A DNA stretch of 5,003 nt, from positions 1-5,003 of the forward strand of contig JAFGFV010000250.1 of assembly GCA_016930895.1 (NCBI GenBank), in the 5' to 3' direction. The translations under genes and the position numbers were made by a program. The notes beneath the pieces were generated by a model. It did no database searches, was not told the origin of the DNA, and saw nothing but the letters and a program-made list of their open reading frames with translations. Numbering within the stretch: the stretch's first letter is position 1; each line of letters begins with the position of its first letter. Positions 1 through 5,003 of the stretch are shown here, one piece after another. The DNA comes from Spirochaetales bacterium (GTDB taxonomy: Bacteria > Spirochaetota > Spirochaetia > SZUA-6 > DRHE01).

Positions 1-734
1 AGGCAGCCCCCCGCCCCGACGAAGGGCTCCAGGATAAAACAGGCCAGGTTGTTGCCGAAGCGGCGGAAGTGCGCCCGAAGCATTTCCGGATCGTTGAAGC
101 GGGTGACCACGACCTCCTCGGCGATCGCCTCCGGGAGACCGCTGGTTTCCACGTGCTGGAAATCGGTGTGGTCCTCGGCGTGGAAATCGACCCCTTTCAG
201 GGCCCACGGTTGGGCCCCGTGCCAGCCGCCCCCGATCTTCATGACCAGCTCCCGGCCGGTGTACGCCCTGGCGAGCAGGGTGGCGTACATGGTGGCCAGC
301 GAACCGCTGGTCGTGAAGCGCACGCGCTCCGCGCCGGTCAGGCGGCAGATCAGCTCGGCGGTCTGGATCTGCAGGACGTCCGTGAAGCCCGTCTGCAGAC
401 CAGTCCCGCCGGCAAAGGCCTCGCGCAGCGCCTGCGTCAGCACGGGTGGGTTGTGGCCGAGGATGTTGGCGTAGTGTCCCTGCCAGAAGTCCAGGATGCG
501 GTGGCCGTCCTCGTCCACGATGTAGCCCCCGGCCGCAGAGGCTATCCGGGGAGGAAAGGGACGGATCAGCCGCAGGGTGTGGCTGCCGCCGTCCACGAGC
601 ACGGACCGCGCCCGTTCCTGCAGGGAGGCCGAGCGCGGGCTGCGGCGGGCGAGCTCCTGGTGCAGCTCGGCGATCAGCCGGCTGTAGTCTCTGCGGCCCT
701 TGTCTCGACTGGGGGCGATGTTTCGGTGGCTCAT
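1..734 (-). CDS. Class III PLP aminotransferase, glutamate-1-semialdehyde aminomutase-like (N-terminal part, runs off left edge)
   Basis: The minus strand is open from an ATG at 734 to the window edge, giving 244 complete residues and no stop. The fold-type I, class III layout is clear. There is an N-terminal segment with RPFPPR (58-63), the [14 protein letters not shown] block (71-84) equivalent to the family's 'DvDGnrYiDy', and GHNPPV (93-98). Next come [10 protein letters not shown] (142-151) at the PLP-phosphate loop, ARAYTGR (155-161), GGGWHG (168-173, family 'eGcYHG') and [10 protein letters not shown] (234-243). The catalytic lysine and the pyridine-binding Asp would lie beyond the edge, so activity cannot be judged. 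The usual GTEA motif reads GSLA here, which argues against a housekeeping HemL. The substrate is unknown; a cytosolic amino-group transfer or shift on a small keto or amino acid is the family expectation. An in-frame TGA at 747-749 limits the start to 734 or further inside. No Shine-Dalgarno is visible. The gene is divergent from rhaI and shares its control region. Confidence 0.9.
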   Translation of the reverse strand, partial: MSHRNIAPSRDKGRRDYSRLIAELHQELARRSPRSASLQERARSVLVDGGSHTLRLIRPFPPRIASAAGGYIVDEDGHRILDFWQGHYANILGHNPPVLTQALREAFAGGTGLQTGFTDVLQIQTAELICRLTGAERVRFTTSGSLATMYATLLARAYTGRELVMKIGGGWHGAQPWALKGVDFHAEDHTDFQHVETSGLPEAIAEEVVVTRFNDPEMLRAHFRRFGNNLACFILEPFVGAGGC

Positions 735-745
735 GAGTACGGCAG

Positions 746-774
746 ATCATACGGGCTCCCGCGGATTGTTTCAA
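746..774 (-). promoter_or_regulatory. Sigma70-like promoter for the minus-strand aminotransferase
   Basis: Read on the minus strand, TTGAAA (774-769; 5 of 6 to TTGACA) is followed by a 17-nt spacer and TATGAT (751-746; 5 of 6 to TATAAT). The predicted transcription start is near 739, only about 5 nt before the ATG at 734, so the message would be almost leaderless. This agrees with the lack of a Shine-Dalgarno there. The -35 box overlaps the left arm of the inverted repeat at 770-806. The boxes are seen in the sequence; activity is inferred. Confidence 0.6.
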
Positions 775-806
775 GGAGCGCAGGCGGCACGGCGGTGCTC
801 CTTGGA
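770..806. promoter_or_regulatory. Candidate shared operator: inverted repeat spanning both -35 boxes
   Basis: A perfect 8-bp inverted repeat, CAAGGAGC (772-779) and GCTCCTTG (797-804), is separated by 17 bp. Further matched pairs in the interior and at 770/806 give 13 of 18 pairs complementary about a centre at 788. Each arm runs directly into one -35 box: TTGAAA on the minus strand and TTGGAC on the plus strand. A dimeric repressor or activator bound here would affect both divergent promoters. No regulator gene is in the window, so the family (DeoR, LacI, AraC or other) cannot be named. Confidence 0.5.
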
Positions 807-830
807 CATCGCGCCCGGATGGTGTAGAAT
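802..830 (+). promoter_or_regulatory. Sigma70-like promoter for the rhamnose operon
   Basis: TTGGAC (802-807) is followed by a 17-nt spacer and TAGAAT (825-830; 5 of 6 to TATAAT). The -35 box keeps the TTG but is otherwise weak, as expected of a regulated promoter. The predicted start near 837 leaves a leader of about 28 nt, which includes the Shine-Dalgarno of the isomerase gene. The first bases of the -35 box lie in the right arm of the inverted repeat at 770-806. Activity is inferred from the match and position. Confidence 0.6.
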
Positions 831-852
831 CGCCGGGAACCCCACGGTAGCG

Positions 853-859
853 AAAGGAG
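853..859 (+). promoter_or_regulatory. Shine-Dalgarno of the rhamnose isomerase gene
   Basis: AAAGGAG lies 5 nt before the ATG at 865. It selects this start over in-frame ATG codons further upstream (from 700), whose translation does not resemble the family and which lie before the predicted transcription start. Confidence 0.85.
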
Positions 860-864
860 TGCCC

Positions 865-2040
865 ATGAACCCCGATCCCAAGCAGGTCAAGCAGCGGCTC
901 AAGCGGCAGCGCATCGAGACCCCCTCCTGGGGCTACGCCGATTCCGGCACCCGGTTCGGGACCTTCGGTCAGCCCTCCGCGGCCCAGAGCCTGGAGGAGA
1001 AGCTCGAGGACGCGGCCCAGGTGCACAAGTACACGGGCGTCTGCCCGACGGTGGCACTTCACATCCCGTGGGACAAGACCGACGACTGGACCCGAATCAA
1101 GGAGATCGCCGCGAACCTGGGGCTCGGTCTGGGGGCGGTGAACCCGAACCTCTTCCAGGAGGAGGACTACAAGCTCGGGAGCCTCTGCAATCCCGACCCC
1201 GCGGTGCGGCGCCGCGCCGTGGCCCACGTGCGGGAGTGCATCGACATCGCCCGCACCATCGGCTCCCGGGACATCAGCCTGTGGCTGGCGGATGGGACCA
1301 GCTACCCCGGGCAGGACAGCTTCCGGGAGCGCAAGCACCGCCTGGAGGAGACCCTGGCGGAGATCTGCGGGGCCATGGACCACGGCATGCGGCTCCTGAT
1401 CGAGTACAAGTTCTTCGAGCCCGCCTTCTACCACACCGACGTGGGGGACTGGGGCACCGCCTACATGCTGGCCCTCAAGCTGGGCGAGAAGGCCCAGGTG
1501 CTGGTGGATCTGGGCCACCACCCGCTGGGGACGAACATCGAGCAGATCGTGGCCGTGTTGCTGGACGAAGGCAAGCTCGGGGGATTCCATTTCAACAACA
1601 AAAAGTTCGCCGACGACGACCTGACGGTCGGCTGCATCAATCCCTACGAGCTGTTCCTGATCTACAATGAGCTGGTCGCCGCCGGCGGTGGCGCAGACGC
1701 CGTGGCCTACATGATCGACCAGTCCCACAACCTCAAGAACAAGATCGAGGAGACCATCCAGTCGGTCATGAACCTGCAAGAGGCCTATGCCAAGGCGCTC
1801 CTGGTGGACCGCGAGGCGCTGGGCAGCGCCCGGCGGCAGGGCCGAATCGTGGATGCCGAGGAGTGCCTGAAGGACGCCTTCGCCACCGACGTGCGTCCCC
1901 TTCTTCGGGAGGTCCGGGAAGAAATGGGGCTGGACCCGGATCCCCTCGGGGCGTACCGGGCCGCCGGGTACACGGACCGGAAGGCAGCGGAGCGGGGCCC
2001 GCGCCACGGCAAGGCCAAGGCCGGCGGATACCAGAGCTGA
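865..2040 (+). CDS. rhaI: L-rhamnose isomerase, RhaI (Streptomyces / P. stutzeri-like) type
   Basis: This 391-residue cytosolic TIM-barrel enzyme is expected to interconvert L-rhamnose and L-rhamnulose using two divalent metal ions, the first step of phosphorylative rhamnose catabolism. The conserved metal and catalytic residues are all visible: H66 (ALHIPWD), E180 ([10 protein letters not shown]), D215 and H218 (VLVDLGHH), H242 (GGFHFN), D250 and D252 (FADDDLTVG) and D285 (YMIDQSHN). The spacing E180-D215-H218-H242-D250-D252 equals that remembered for the Pseudomonas stutzeri enzyme (E219, D254, H257, H281, D289, D291). The length fits the RhaI family and differs from E. coli RhaA (about 419 residues). 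The C-terminus is a polar, basic, Gly-rich tail (about 377-391). The P. stutzeri type is known for broad sugar specificity, so other deoxyhexoses or aldohexoses are possible substrates. This is the first gene of the operon, followed by rhaB after 11 nt. Confidence 0.93.
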   Translation: MNPDPKQVKQRLKRQRIETPSWGYADSGTRFGTFGQPSAAQSLEEKLEDAAQVHKYTGVCPTVALHIPWDKTDDWTRIKEIAANLGLGLGAVNPNLFQEEDYKLGSLCNPDPAVRRRAVAHVRECIDIARTIGSRDISLWLADGTSYPGQDSFRERKHRLEETLAEICGAMDHGMRLLIEYKFFEPAFYHTDVGDWGTAYMLALKLGEKAQVLVDLGHHPLGTNIEQIVAVLLDEGKLGGFHFNNKKFADDDLTVGCINPYELFLIYNELVAAGGGADAVAYMIDQSHNLKNKIEETIQSVMNLQEAYAKALLVDREALGSARRQGRIVDAEECLKDAFATDVRPLLREVREEMGLDPDPLGAYRAAGYTDRKAAERGPRHGKAKAGGYQS

Positions 2041-2045
2041 GGGGG
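2039..2045 (+). promoter_or_regulatory. Shine-Dalgarno deciding the rhaB start
   Basis: GAGGGGG overlaps the last two bases of the isomerase stop codon. It sits 6 nt before ATG 2052 but directly against ATG 2046, so 2052 is the better start. The two in-frame ATGs differ by only two residues (Met-Ser). The overlap with the upstream stop suggests re-initiation by the same ribosomes. Confidence 0.65.
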
Positions 2046-2051
2046 ATGTCG

Positions 2052-3503
2052 ATGGGCTCCAGAAGCAGCACGGACAGGTACGTTGCCGTCGACCTGGGGG
2101 CGGAAAGCGGGCGGGTCATCGTCGGGGAGCTTTCGGGTATCGAGATCGTGCACCGCTTCGCAAACCGCCCGGTGCGGGTGGGGGATTCCCTGTACTGGGA
2201 CATCCTGGCGATCTTCGCGGAGGTCAAGGAGGGGCTTCGCGAGGCGTTCCGGCGCTACCCCAGGCAGATCGTCGGTATCGCCCTGGATACCTGGGGGCTG
2301 GACTACGGGCTTCTGGACGCGCAGGGAGACCTGTTGGGCAACCTGTACCACTACCGGGACCGGCGCACGGACGGGATGCCGGAGCAGCTCTGGACGGTGG
2401 TGCCGCGTCAGGAGGTCTTCCGGCAGACCGGCATCCAGTTCATGCAGATCAACACCCTGTACCAGCTGTATGCCCACTGCAAGCAGAAACCGGAGGTGGT
2501 GGGCCAGGCCCGGAGCCTCCTGCTTCTGCCGAGCCTGCTGAACTACTGGCTGACCGGCGTCGCGGTGGACGAGTACTCTCACGTGACCACCACGCAGCTG
2601 TACAATCCCCAAGAGCGGGACTGGGCCTGGGAGCTGATCGACGCGCTCGGCTTCGACAGGCGTTGGTTCGGCAGGATCGTGATGCCGGGGACCGTGCTGG
2701 GGCCGCTCCTGCCTCACGTGGCCGAGGAGGTGGGGGCGGGCCCGGAGGTGAGGGTCATCGCCCCGGCGACCCACGACACGGGCTCCGCGGCCGCGGCCAC
2801 GCCCGCCCTGGGAGAGGGGGAGCATGCCTTCCTGAGCTCGGGAACGTGGTCGCTGCTGGGGGTGGAGATCCCCGAACCCATCCTGAGCGACAAGGCCTAC
2901 CGGTACAACTTCACCAACGAAGGGGCCGCCACCGGCGGGATCCGTCTGCTGAAAAACATCACCGGACTGTGGATCGTGCAGGAATGCAAGCGCTCCTGGG
3001 ACCGGGAGGGCCCGGAGCGCTCGTATGGCGAGCTGGTCGAGCTGGCCGAGAAGGCGGGGCCGGCGAGCTTCACCATCGACGTCAACGATCCCCGCTTCCT
3101 GAAGCCGGGGCTGATCGACGACAGCATGCCCGACCGGATCCGGGCCTACTGCGCGGAGACCGGGCAGCGGTGCCCCGCGGAGCCGGGGGCGCTCGTGCGG
3201 GGGGTCCTCGAGAGCCTGGCTCAGCTGTATGCCCGCACCATCGGCGAGCTGGAGGAAATCACCGCCCGGCGGATCCGGGAGCTGTACATCATCGGAGGCG
3301 GGAGCCGGAACGAACTGCTGTGCCGTCTCACCGCCCAGGCGGCGGGCATCCCGACCTTCGCGGGGCCGGTGGAGGCCACCGCCCTCGGCAACATCCTGGT
3401 CCAGGCCCTGAGCTTGGGCCGCCTCGACAGCCTGGCGGCCGGGCGGGCGGAGCTGCGCCGCTCGTTCCCGATCCAGGAATACCTCCCCGAGGGCAGGGCT
3501 TGA
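2052..3503 (+). CDS. rhaB: Rhamnulokinase RhaB (FGGY carbohydrate kinase)
   Basis: Starting at ATG 2052, the protein has 483 residues, close to E. coli RhaB (489). It is expected to transfer phosphate from ATP to L-rhamnulose, giving L-rhamnulose-1-phosphate. The two-domain FGGY/actin-like fold is shown in order: VDLGAESGRV (13-22, phosphate-1 loop), LDTWGLDYGLLD (78-89), HYRDRRT (100-106, sugar-binding region typical of rhamnulokinases), THDTGSA (240-246, with D242 as likely catalytic base), SSGTWSLLG (262-270, phosphate-2 region), IIGGGSRN (413-420, adenosine site) and EATALGN (441-447). No motif is missing. HYRDRRT and THDTGSA separate it from xylulo-, glycero- and ribulokinases, although L-fuculokinase-like use cannot be fully excluded. 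It lies 11 nt after rhaI and overlaps the downstream aminotransferase by 4 nt, so the three genes are very probably one transcript. An alternative start at ATG 2046 would add two residues. Confidence 0.95.
   Translation: MGSRSSTDRYVAVDLGAESGRVIVGELSGIEIVHRFANRPVRVGDSLYWDILAIFAEVKEGLREAFRRYPRQIVGIALDTWGLDYGLLDAQGDLLGNLYHYRDRRTDGMPEQLWTVVPRQEVFRQTGIQFMQINTLYQLYAHCKQKPEVVGQARSLLLLPSLLNYWLTGVAVDEYSHVTTTQLYNPQERDWAWELIDALGFDRRWFGRIVMPGTVLGPLLPHVAEEVGAGPEVRVIAPATHDTGSAAAATPALGEGEHAFLSSGTWSLLGVEIPEPILSDKAYRYNFTNEGAATGGIRLLKNITGLWIVQECKRSWDREGPERSYGELVELAEKAGPASFTIDVNDPRFLKPGLIDDSMPDRIRAYCAETGQRCPAEPGALVRGVLESLAQLYARTIGELEEITARRIRELYIIGGGSRNELLCRLTAQAAGIPTFAGPVEATALGNILVQALSLGRLDSLAAGRAELRRSFPIQEYLPEGRA
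3489..3493 (+). promoter_or_regulatory. Shine-Dalgarno deciding the TTG start of the DegT-family gene
   Basis: GAGGG inside the last codons of rhaB lies 6 nt before TTG 3500. It supports that start over the in-frame GTG at 3527, which would remove the family-typical N-terminal LALRGGVPLR stretch. Confidence 0.65.
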
Positions 3504-4840
3504 GCTCTCTTGCCCTGCGGGGCGGGGTGCCGCTCAGGAGCCGGCCGTTCCCCGCTTGGCCGGTCTTCGACGACCGGGAGATCGAGGCCGCGACACGGGT
3601 GCTCCGCTCCGGCGTCTGGTGGCGCCCGCGTTTCGGCGAGGGACTGGTCGACCCGGAGCTTCTCTACCGCCACCAGGACGGGGGGGGAGAGGGGAGCCCC
3701 TCGGAGGTCACGCTCTTCCAGCAGGAGTTCGCCGATCTGCAAGGGGCCCGGTACGCGGTGGCCTGCAGCAACGGTACGGCCGCGGTCGACCTGGCGGTGC
3801 GGGCCCTGGATATCGGCCCGGGTGCCGAGGTCATCGTACCGGCGTACACGTACATCGGAGGGGTGACGGGGGTGCTGCACTCCGGGGCGGTCCCGGTCTT
3901 CGCGGACATCGATCCCGAAACCTACAACCTCGACCCCGCGCGGGTGGAGGAGGCGATCACTGACGCGACCGCGGCGGTGATCCCCTGCCACTTCGGCGGC
4001 CAGTGCGCGGATCTCGATGGTTTGCGGGAGGTCTGCAGCCGCCGCGGCCTGCGGCTGATCGAAGACGCGGCCCATGCCCACGGGGCGGCCTGGAGGGGGC
4101 GCACCGCGGGAGGAGCGGGGACGATCGGCGACCTGGGGACCTTCTCCTTTCAGAGCTCCAAGAACATGACTGCAGGGGAGGGGGGGATGGTGGTGACCGG
4201 GGAGGCCGAGCTGGCCGCTCGGGTCGAGTCCCTGGCCTGGTCCGGCAGGCGCCACGGGCACCCCTGGTACGAGTTCCACGAGCTGGGGTGGAACGCCCGC
4301 CTCACGGAGCTGCAGGCCGCGGTCCTGCGGGTCCAGCTGACCCGGGTCCGGGAGCAGAACGCCCGGCGGCGGGAGAACGCGGCGGTGCTGCGGGGCCTGC
4401 TGGCGGAGATCGAGGGCCTGGAGCCGATCCGGATCGATCCGCGCGGGGACCAGTGGTCGGTGCACATCTTCATGATCCGCTACGACCGGGCCGCCTTCGG
4501 GGGCGCGGAGCGGGGGCGGCTTCTGGCAGCCTTGGACGCGGAGGGGATCCCGGCTTCCGGGGGATACACCCATCCGGTGTACCGCAACCCGATGTTCCTG
4601 CAGCGGCGCTTCCTGCCGCCGCCGCGCGCCGGCGGCGAGGCTCACGACGCCGGGGGCGGGCACGCAGCGGCCGGGGTGGACTACTCCCGGTACGCGGCGC
4701 TCTGCCCGGTGGCCGAGCGCGCCTGCGGGGGGGAGGCCCTGTGGCTGGAGCAGCGGCTGTTCCTGGGGGAACCGGAGGACATGGAGGATATCGCCGCCGC
4801 CTTCCGCAAGATCCAGGGACACCACGCGGAGCTGGACTGA
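3500..4840 (+). CDS. DegT/DnrJ/EryC1/StrS-family PLP aminotransferase
   Basis: A TTG start overlapping the rhaB TGA (TTGA, 3500-3503) gives 446 residues. Members transfer an amino group, usually from Glu or Gln, to keto sugars or cyclitols. The family layout is complete: LALRGGVPLR near the N-terminus (4-13), PFPAWPVFDDRE (17-27), SNGTAA (90-95, phosphate loop), VPAYTYIGG (113-121), IEDAAHAHGA (187-196, D189 to the pyridine nitrogen), SFQSSKNMTAGEGG (216-229, K221 forming the Schiff base), GWNARLTELQAA (263-274), GYTHPVY (355-361) and CPVAERAC (402-409). Because K221 is present it should be an aminotransferase and not a dehydratase of the ColD type. The C-terminal form resembles proteins often annotated as scyllo-inosose or 3-amino-5-hydroxybenzoate aminotransferases, but the substrate is unknown. 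Two Gly/Ala/Pro-rich stretches (about 59-68 and 373-392) look like insertions. Coupling to rhaB implies use together with rhamnose enzymes; this role is inferred. Confidence 0.9.
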   Translation: MSSLALRGGVPLRSRPFPAWPVFDDREIEAATRVLRSGVWWRPRFGEGLVDPELLYRHQDGGGEGSPSEVTLFQQEFADLQGARYAVACSNGTAAVDLAVRALDIGPGAEVIVPAYTYIGGVTGVLHSGAVPVFADIDPETYNLDPARVEEAITDATAAVIPCHFGGQCADLDGLREVCSRRGLRLIEDAAHAHGAAWRGRTAGGAGTIGDLGTFSFQSSKNMTAGEGGMVVTGEAELAARVESLAWSGRRHGHPWYEFHELGWNARLTELQAAVLRVQLTRVREQNARRRENAAVLRGLLAEIEGLEPIRIDPRGDQWSVHIFMIRYDRAAFGGAERGRLLAALDAEGIPASGGYTHPVYRNPMFLQRRFLPPPRAGGEAHDAGGGHAAAGVDYSRYAALCPVAERACGGEALWLEQRLFLGEPEDMEDIAAAFRKIQGHHAELD

Positions 4841-4861
4841 GGTGAGCTGGGCTGGACTGAG
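4831..4861 (+). repeat. Short direct repeat across the end of the DegT-family gene
   Basis: GCTGGACTGAG occurs at 4831-4841, containing the stop codon, and again at 4851-4861, a 20-bp period. The second copy is non-coding. It looks like a small local duplication of the gene's 3' end; no function is evident. Confidence 0.6.
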
Positions 4862-4865
4862 CCGA

Positions 4866-4889
4866 GGCCGCACCGGAGCCGTTGCGGCC
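4866..4889. terminator. GC hairpin between convergent genes, possible weak terminator
   Basis: GGCCGCA (4866-4872) pairs perfectly with TGCGGCC (4883-4889) around a 10-nt loop, 26 nt after the operon's last stop codon. No U-tract follows on either strand, so it is not a canonical intrinsic terminator. It may slow polymerase or protect the 3' end of the mRNA. The pairing is seen; the function is a guess. Confidence 0.3.
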
Positions 4890-4911
4890 CTGCGGACCGA
4901 GCGCCCATCCC

Positions 4912-5003
4912 TCAGAGAGGCCCGGGAGCAGCCGCGGCAAAGTCCTTTTCCCCCCTTTGCACGCGGCAGCACTCGTACAGCGGGTCGTGCTCCAGGTACA
5001 GCA
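4912..5003 (-). CDS. C-terminal fragment of a convergent gene, function not recognised
   Basis: On the minus strand a frame enters from the right edge and ends at TGA (4914-4912), giving 29 residues that begin LYLEHDPLYECCRV. The first 14 codons all end in G or C, as in the neighbouring real genes, and the composition is protein-like, so I take this as the 3' end of a gene. The LEHDP stretch faintly recalls the C-terminal His-Asp segment of lactonase-like metallo-beta-lactamase-fold hydrolases. With only 29 residues that is a weak suggestion and not an assignment. A 12-bp hairpin lies inside this segment (4931-4967), which could mean the true coding end or the terminator arrangement is unusual. 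Confidence 0.5.
   Translation of the reverse strand, partial: LYLEHDPLYECCRVQRGEKDFAAAAPGPL
4931..4967. terminator. Long GC-rich stem-loop near the operon end, possible bidirectional terminator
   Basis: GCCGCGGCAAAG (4931-4942) pairs with CTTTGC-A-CGCGGC (4955-4967): 12 base pairs with one bulged A at 4961 and a 12-nt pyrimidine loop. It begins 90 nt after the last plus-strand stop codon. No U-tract follows in either direction, so classical Rho-independent termination is uncertain. It overlaps the presumed coding end of the convergent gene. Confidence 0.3.

Noticed and set aside
69..827. Plus-strand open frame of 252 codons opposite the class III aminotransferase
   Set aside because: The minus strand encodes conserved aminotransferase blocks over this stretch; the plus-strand product shows no family features and would run through the divergent promoters.
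700..864. Longer isomerase start at ATG 700
   Set aside because: The added residues do not look like the family, the stretch contains the divergent promoters, and the AAAGGAG at 853-859 marks ATG 865.
1863..2051. Longer rhaB start at ATG 1863
   Set aside because: This would add 63 residues read out of frame over the conserved end of the isomerase gene; RhaB length and the Shine-Dalgarno favour 2052.
1785..2825. Minus-strand open frame of 346 codons across rhaI and rhaB
   Set aside because: It is antisense to two clearly identified genes and shows no domain of its own.
2663..3499. Upstream extension of the DegT-family frame to an ATG at 2663
   Set aside because: It lies out of frame within well-conserved rhaB, and its translation is low-complexity Gly/Arg/Pro. 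The family N-terminus begins at TTG 3500.
4174..4184. G-rich run GGGGAGGGGGG as a possible G-quadruplex
   Set aside because: It encodes part of the conserved AGEGG motif after the catalytic lysine, so the G content is explained by coding constraint and codon bias.
3221..4972. Open minus-strand frame of 583 codons opposite the aminotransferase gene
   Set aside because: It lies antisense to a gene with complete family motifs, its translation is Pro/Arg/Gly-rich without recognisable domains, and such frames are common opposite GC-rich genes.

Overview
The window is a GC-rich, densely coded bacterial segment centred on L-rhamnose catabolism. Base composition, strong G/C preference at third codon positions, a TTG start and clear Shine-Dalgarno sequences fit a high-GC bacterium. 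A non-enterobacterial RhaI-type isomerase in place of the E. coli RhaA type points away from Enterobacteriaceae. The phylum cannot be fixed from the sequence; a high-GC Firmicutes-like or Chloroflexi-like genome is only a guess.

Layout: (1) positions 1-734, minus strand, hold the N-terminal 244 residues of a class III (GSA-aminomutase-like) PLP aminotransferase that runs off the left edge. (2) Positions 735-864 are a short divergent control region. It contains two back-to-back sigma70-like promoters whose -35 boxes each lie in one arm of the same inverted repeat (CAAGGAGC...GCTCCTTG). (3) A plus-strand operon follows: an L-rhamnose isomerase of the RhaI TIM-barrel type (865-2040), rhamnulokinase RhaB (2052-3503), and a DegT/DnrJ/EryC1/StrS-family aminotransferase (3500-4840, TTG start overlapping the rhaB stop). 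(4) Positions 4841-4911 hold a short direct repeat and a GC hairpin. (5) From about 4912 to the right edge there is probably the C-terminal end of another, convergent minus-strand gene.

RhaI converts L-rhamnose to L-rhamnulose and RhaB phosphorylates it to L-rhamnulose-1-phosphate. The next enzyme (aldolase), a transporter and a regulator are not in the window. The unexpected feature is that the isomerase-kinase pair is flanked by two unrelated PLP aminotransferases. One is translationally coupled to rhaB, and the other appears to share the rhaI operator. This suggests a catabolic unit that also handles an amino or keto sugar, or an unrecognised side branch. That functional reading is inference; the gene calls and promoter geometry are read directly from the sequence.
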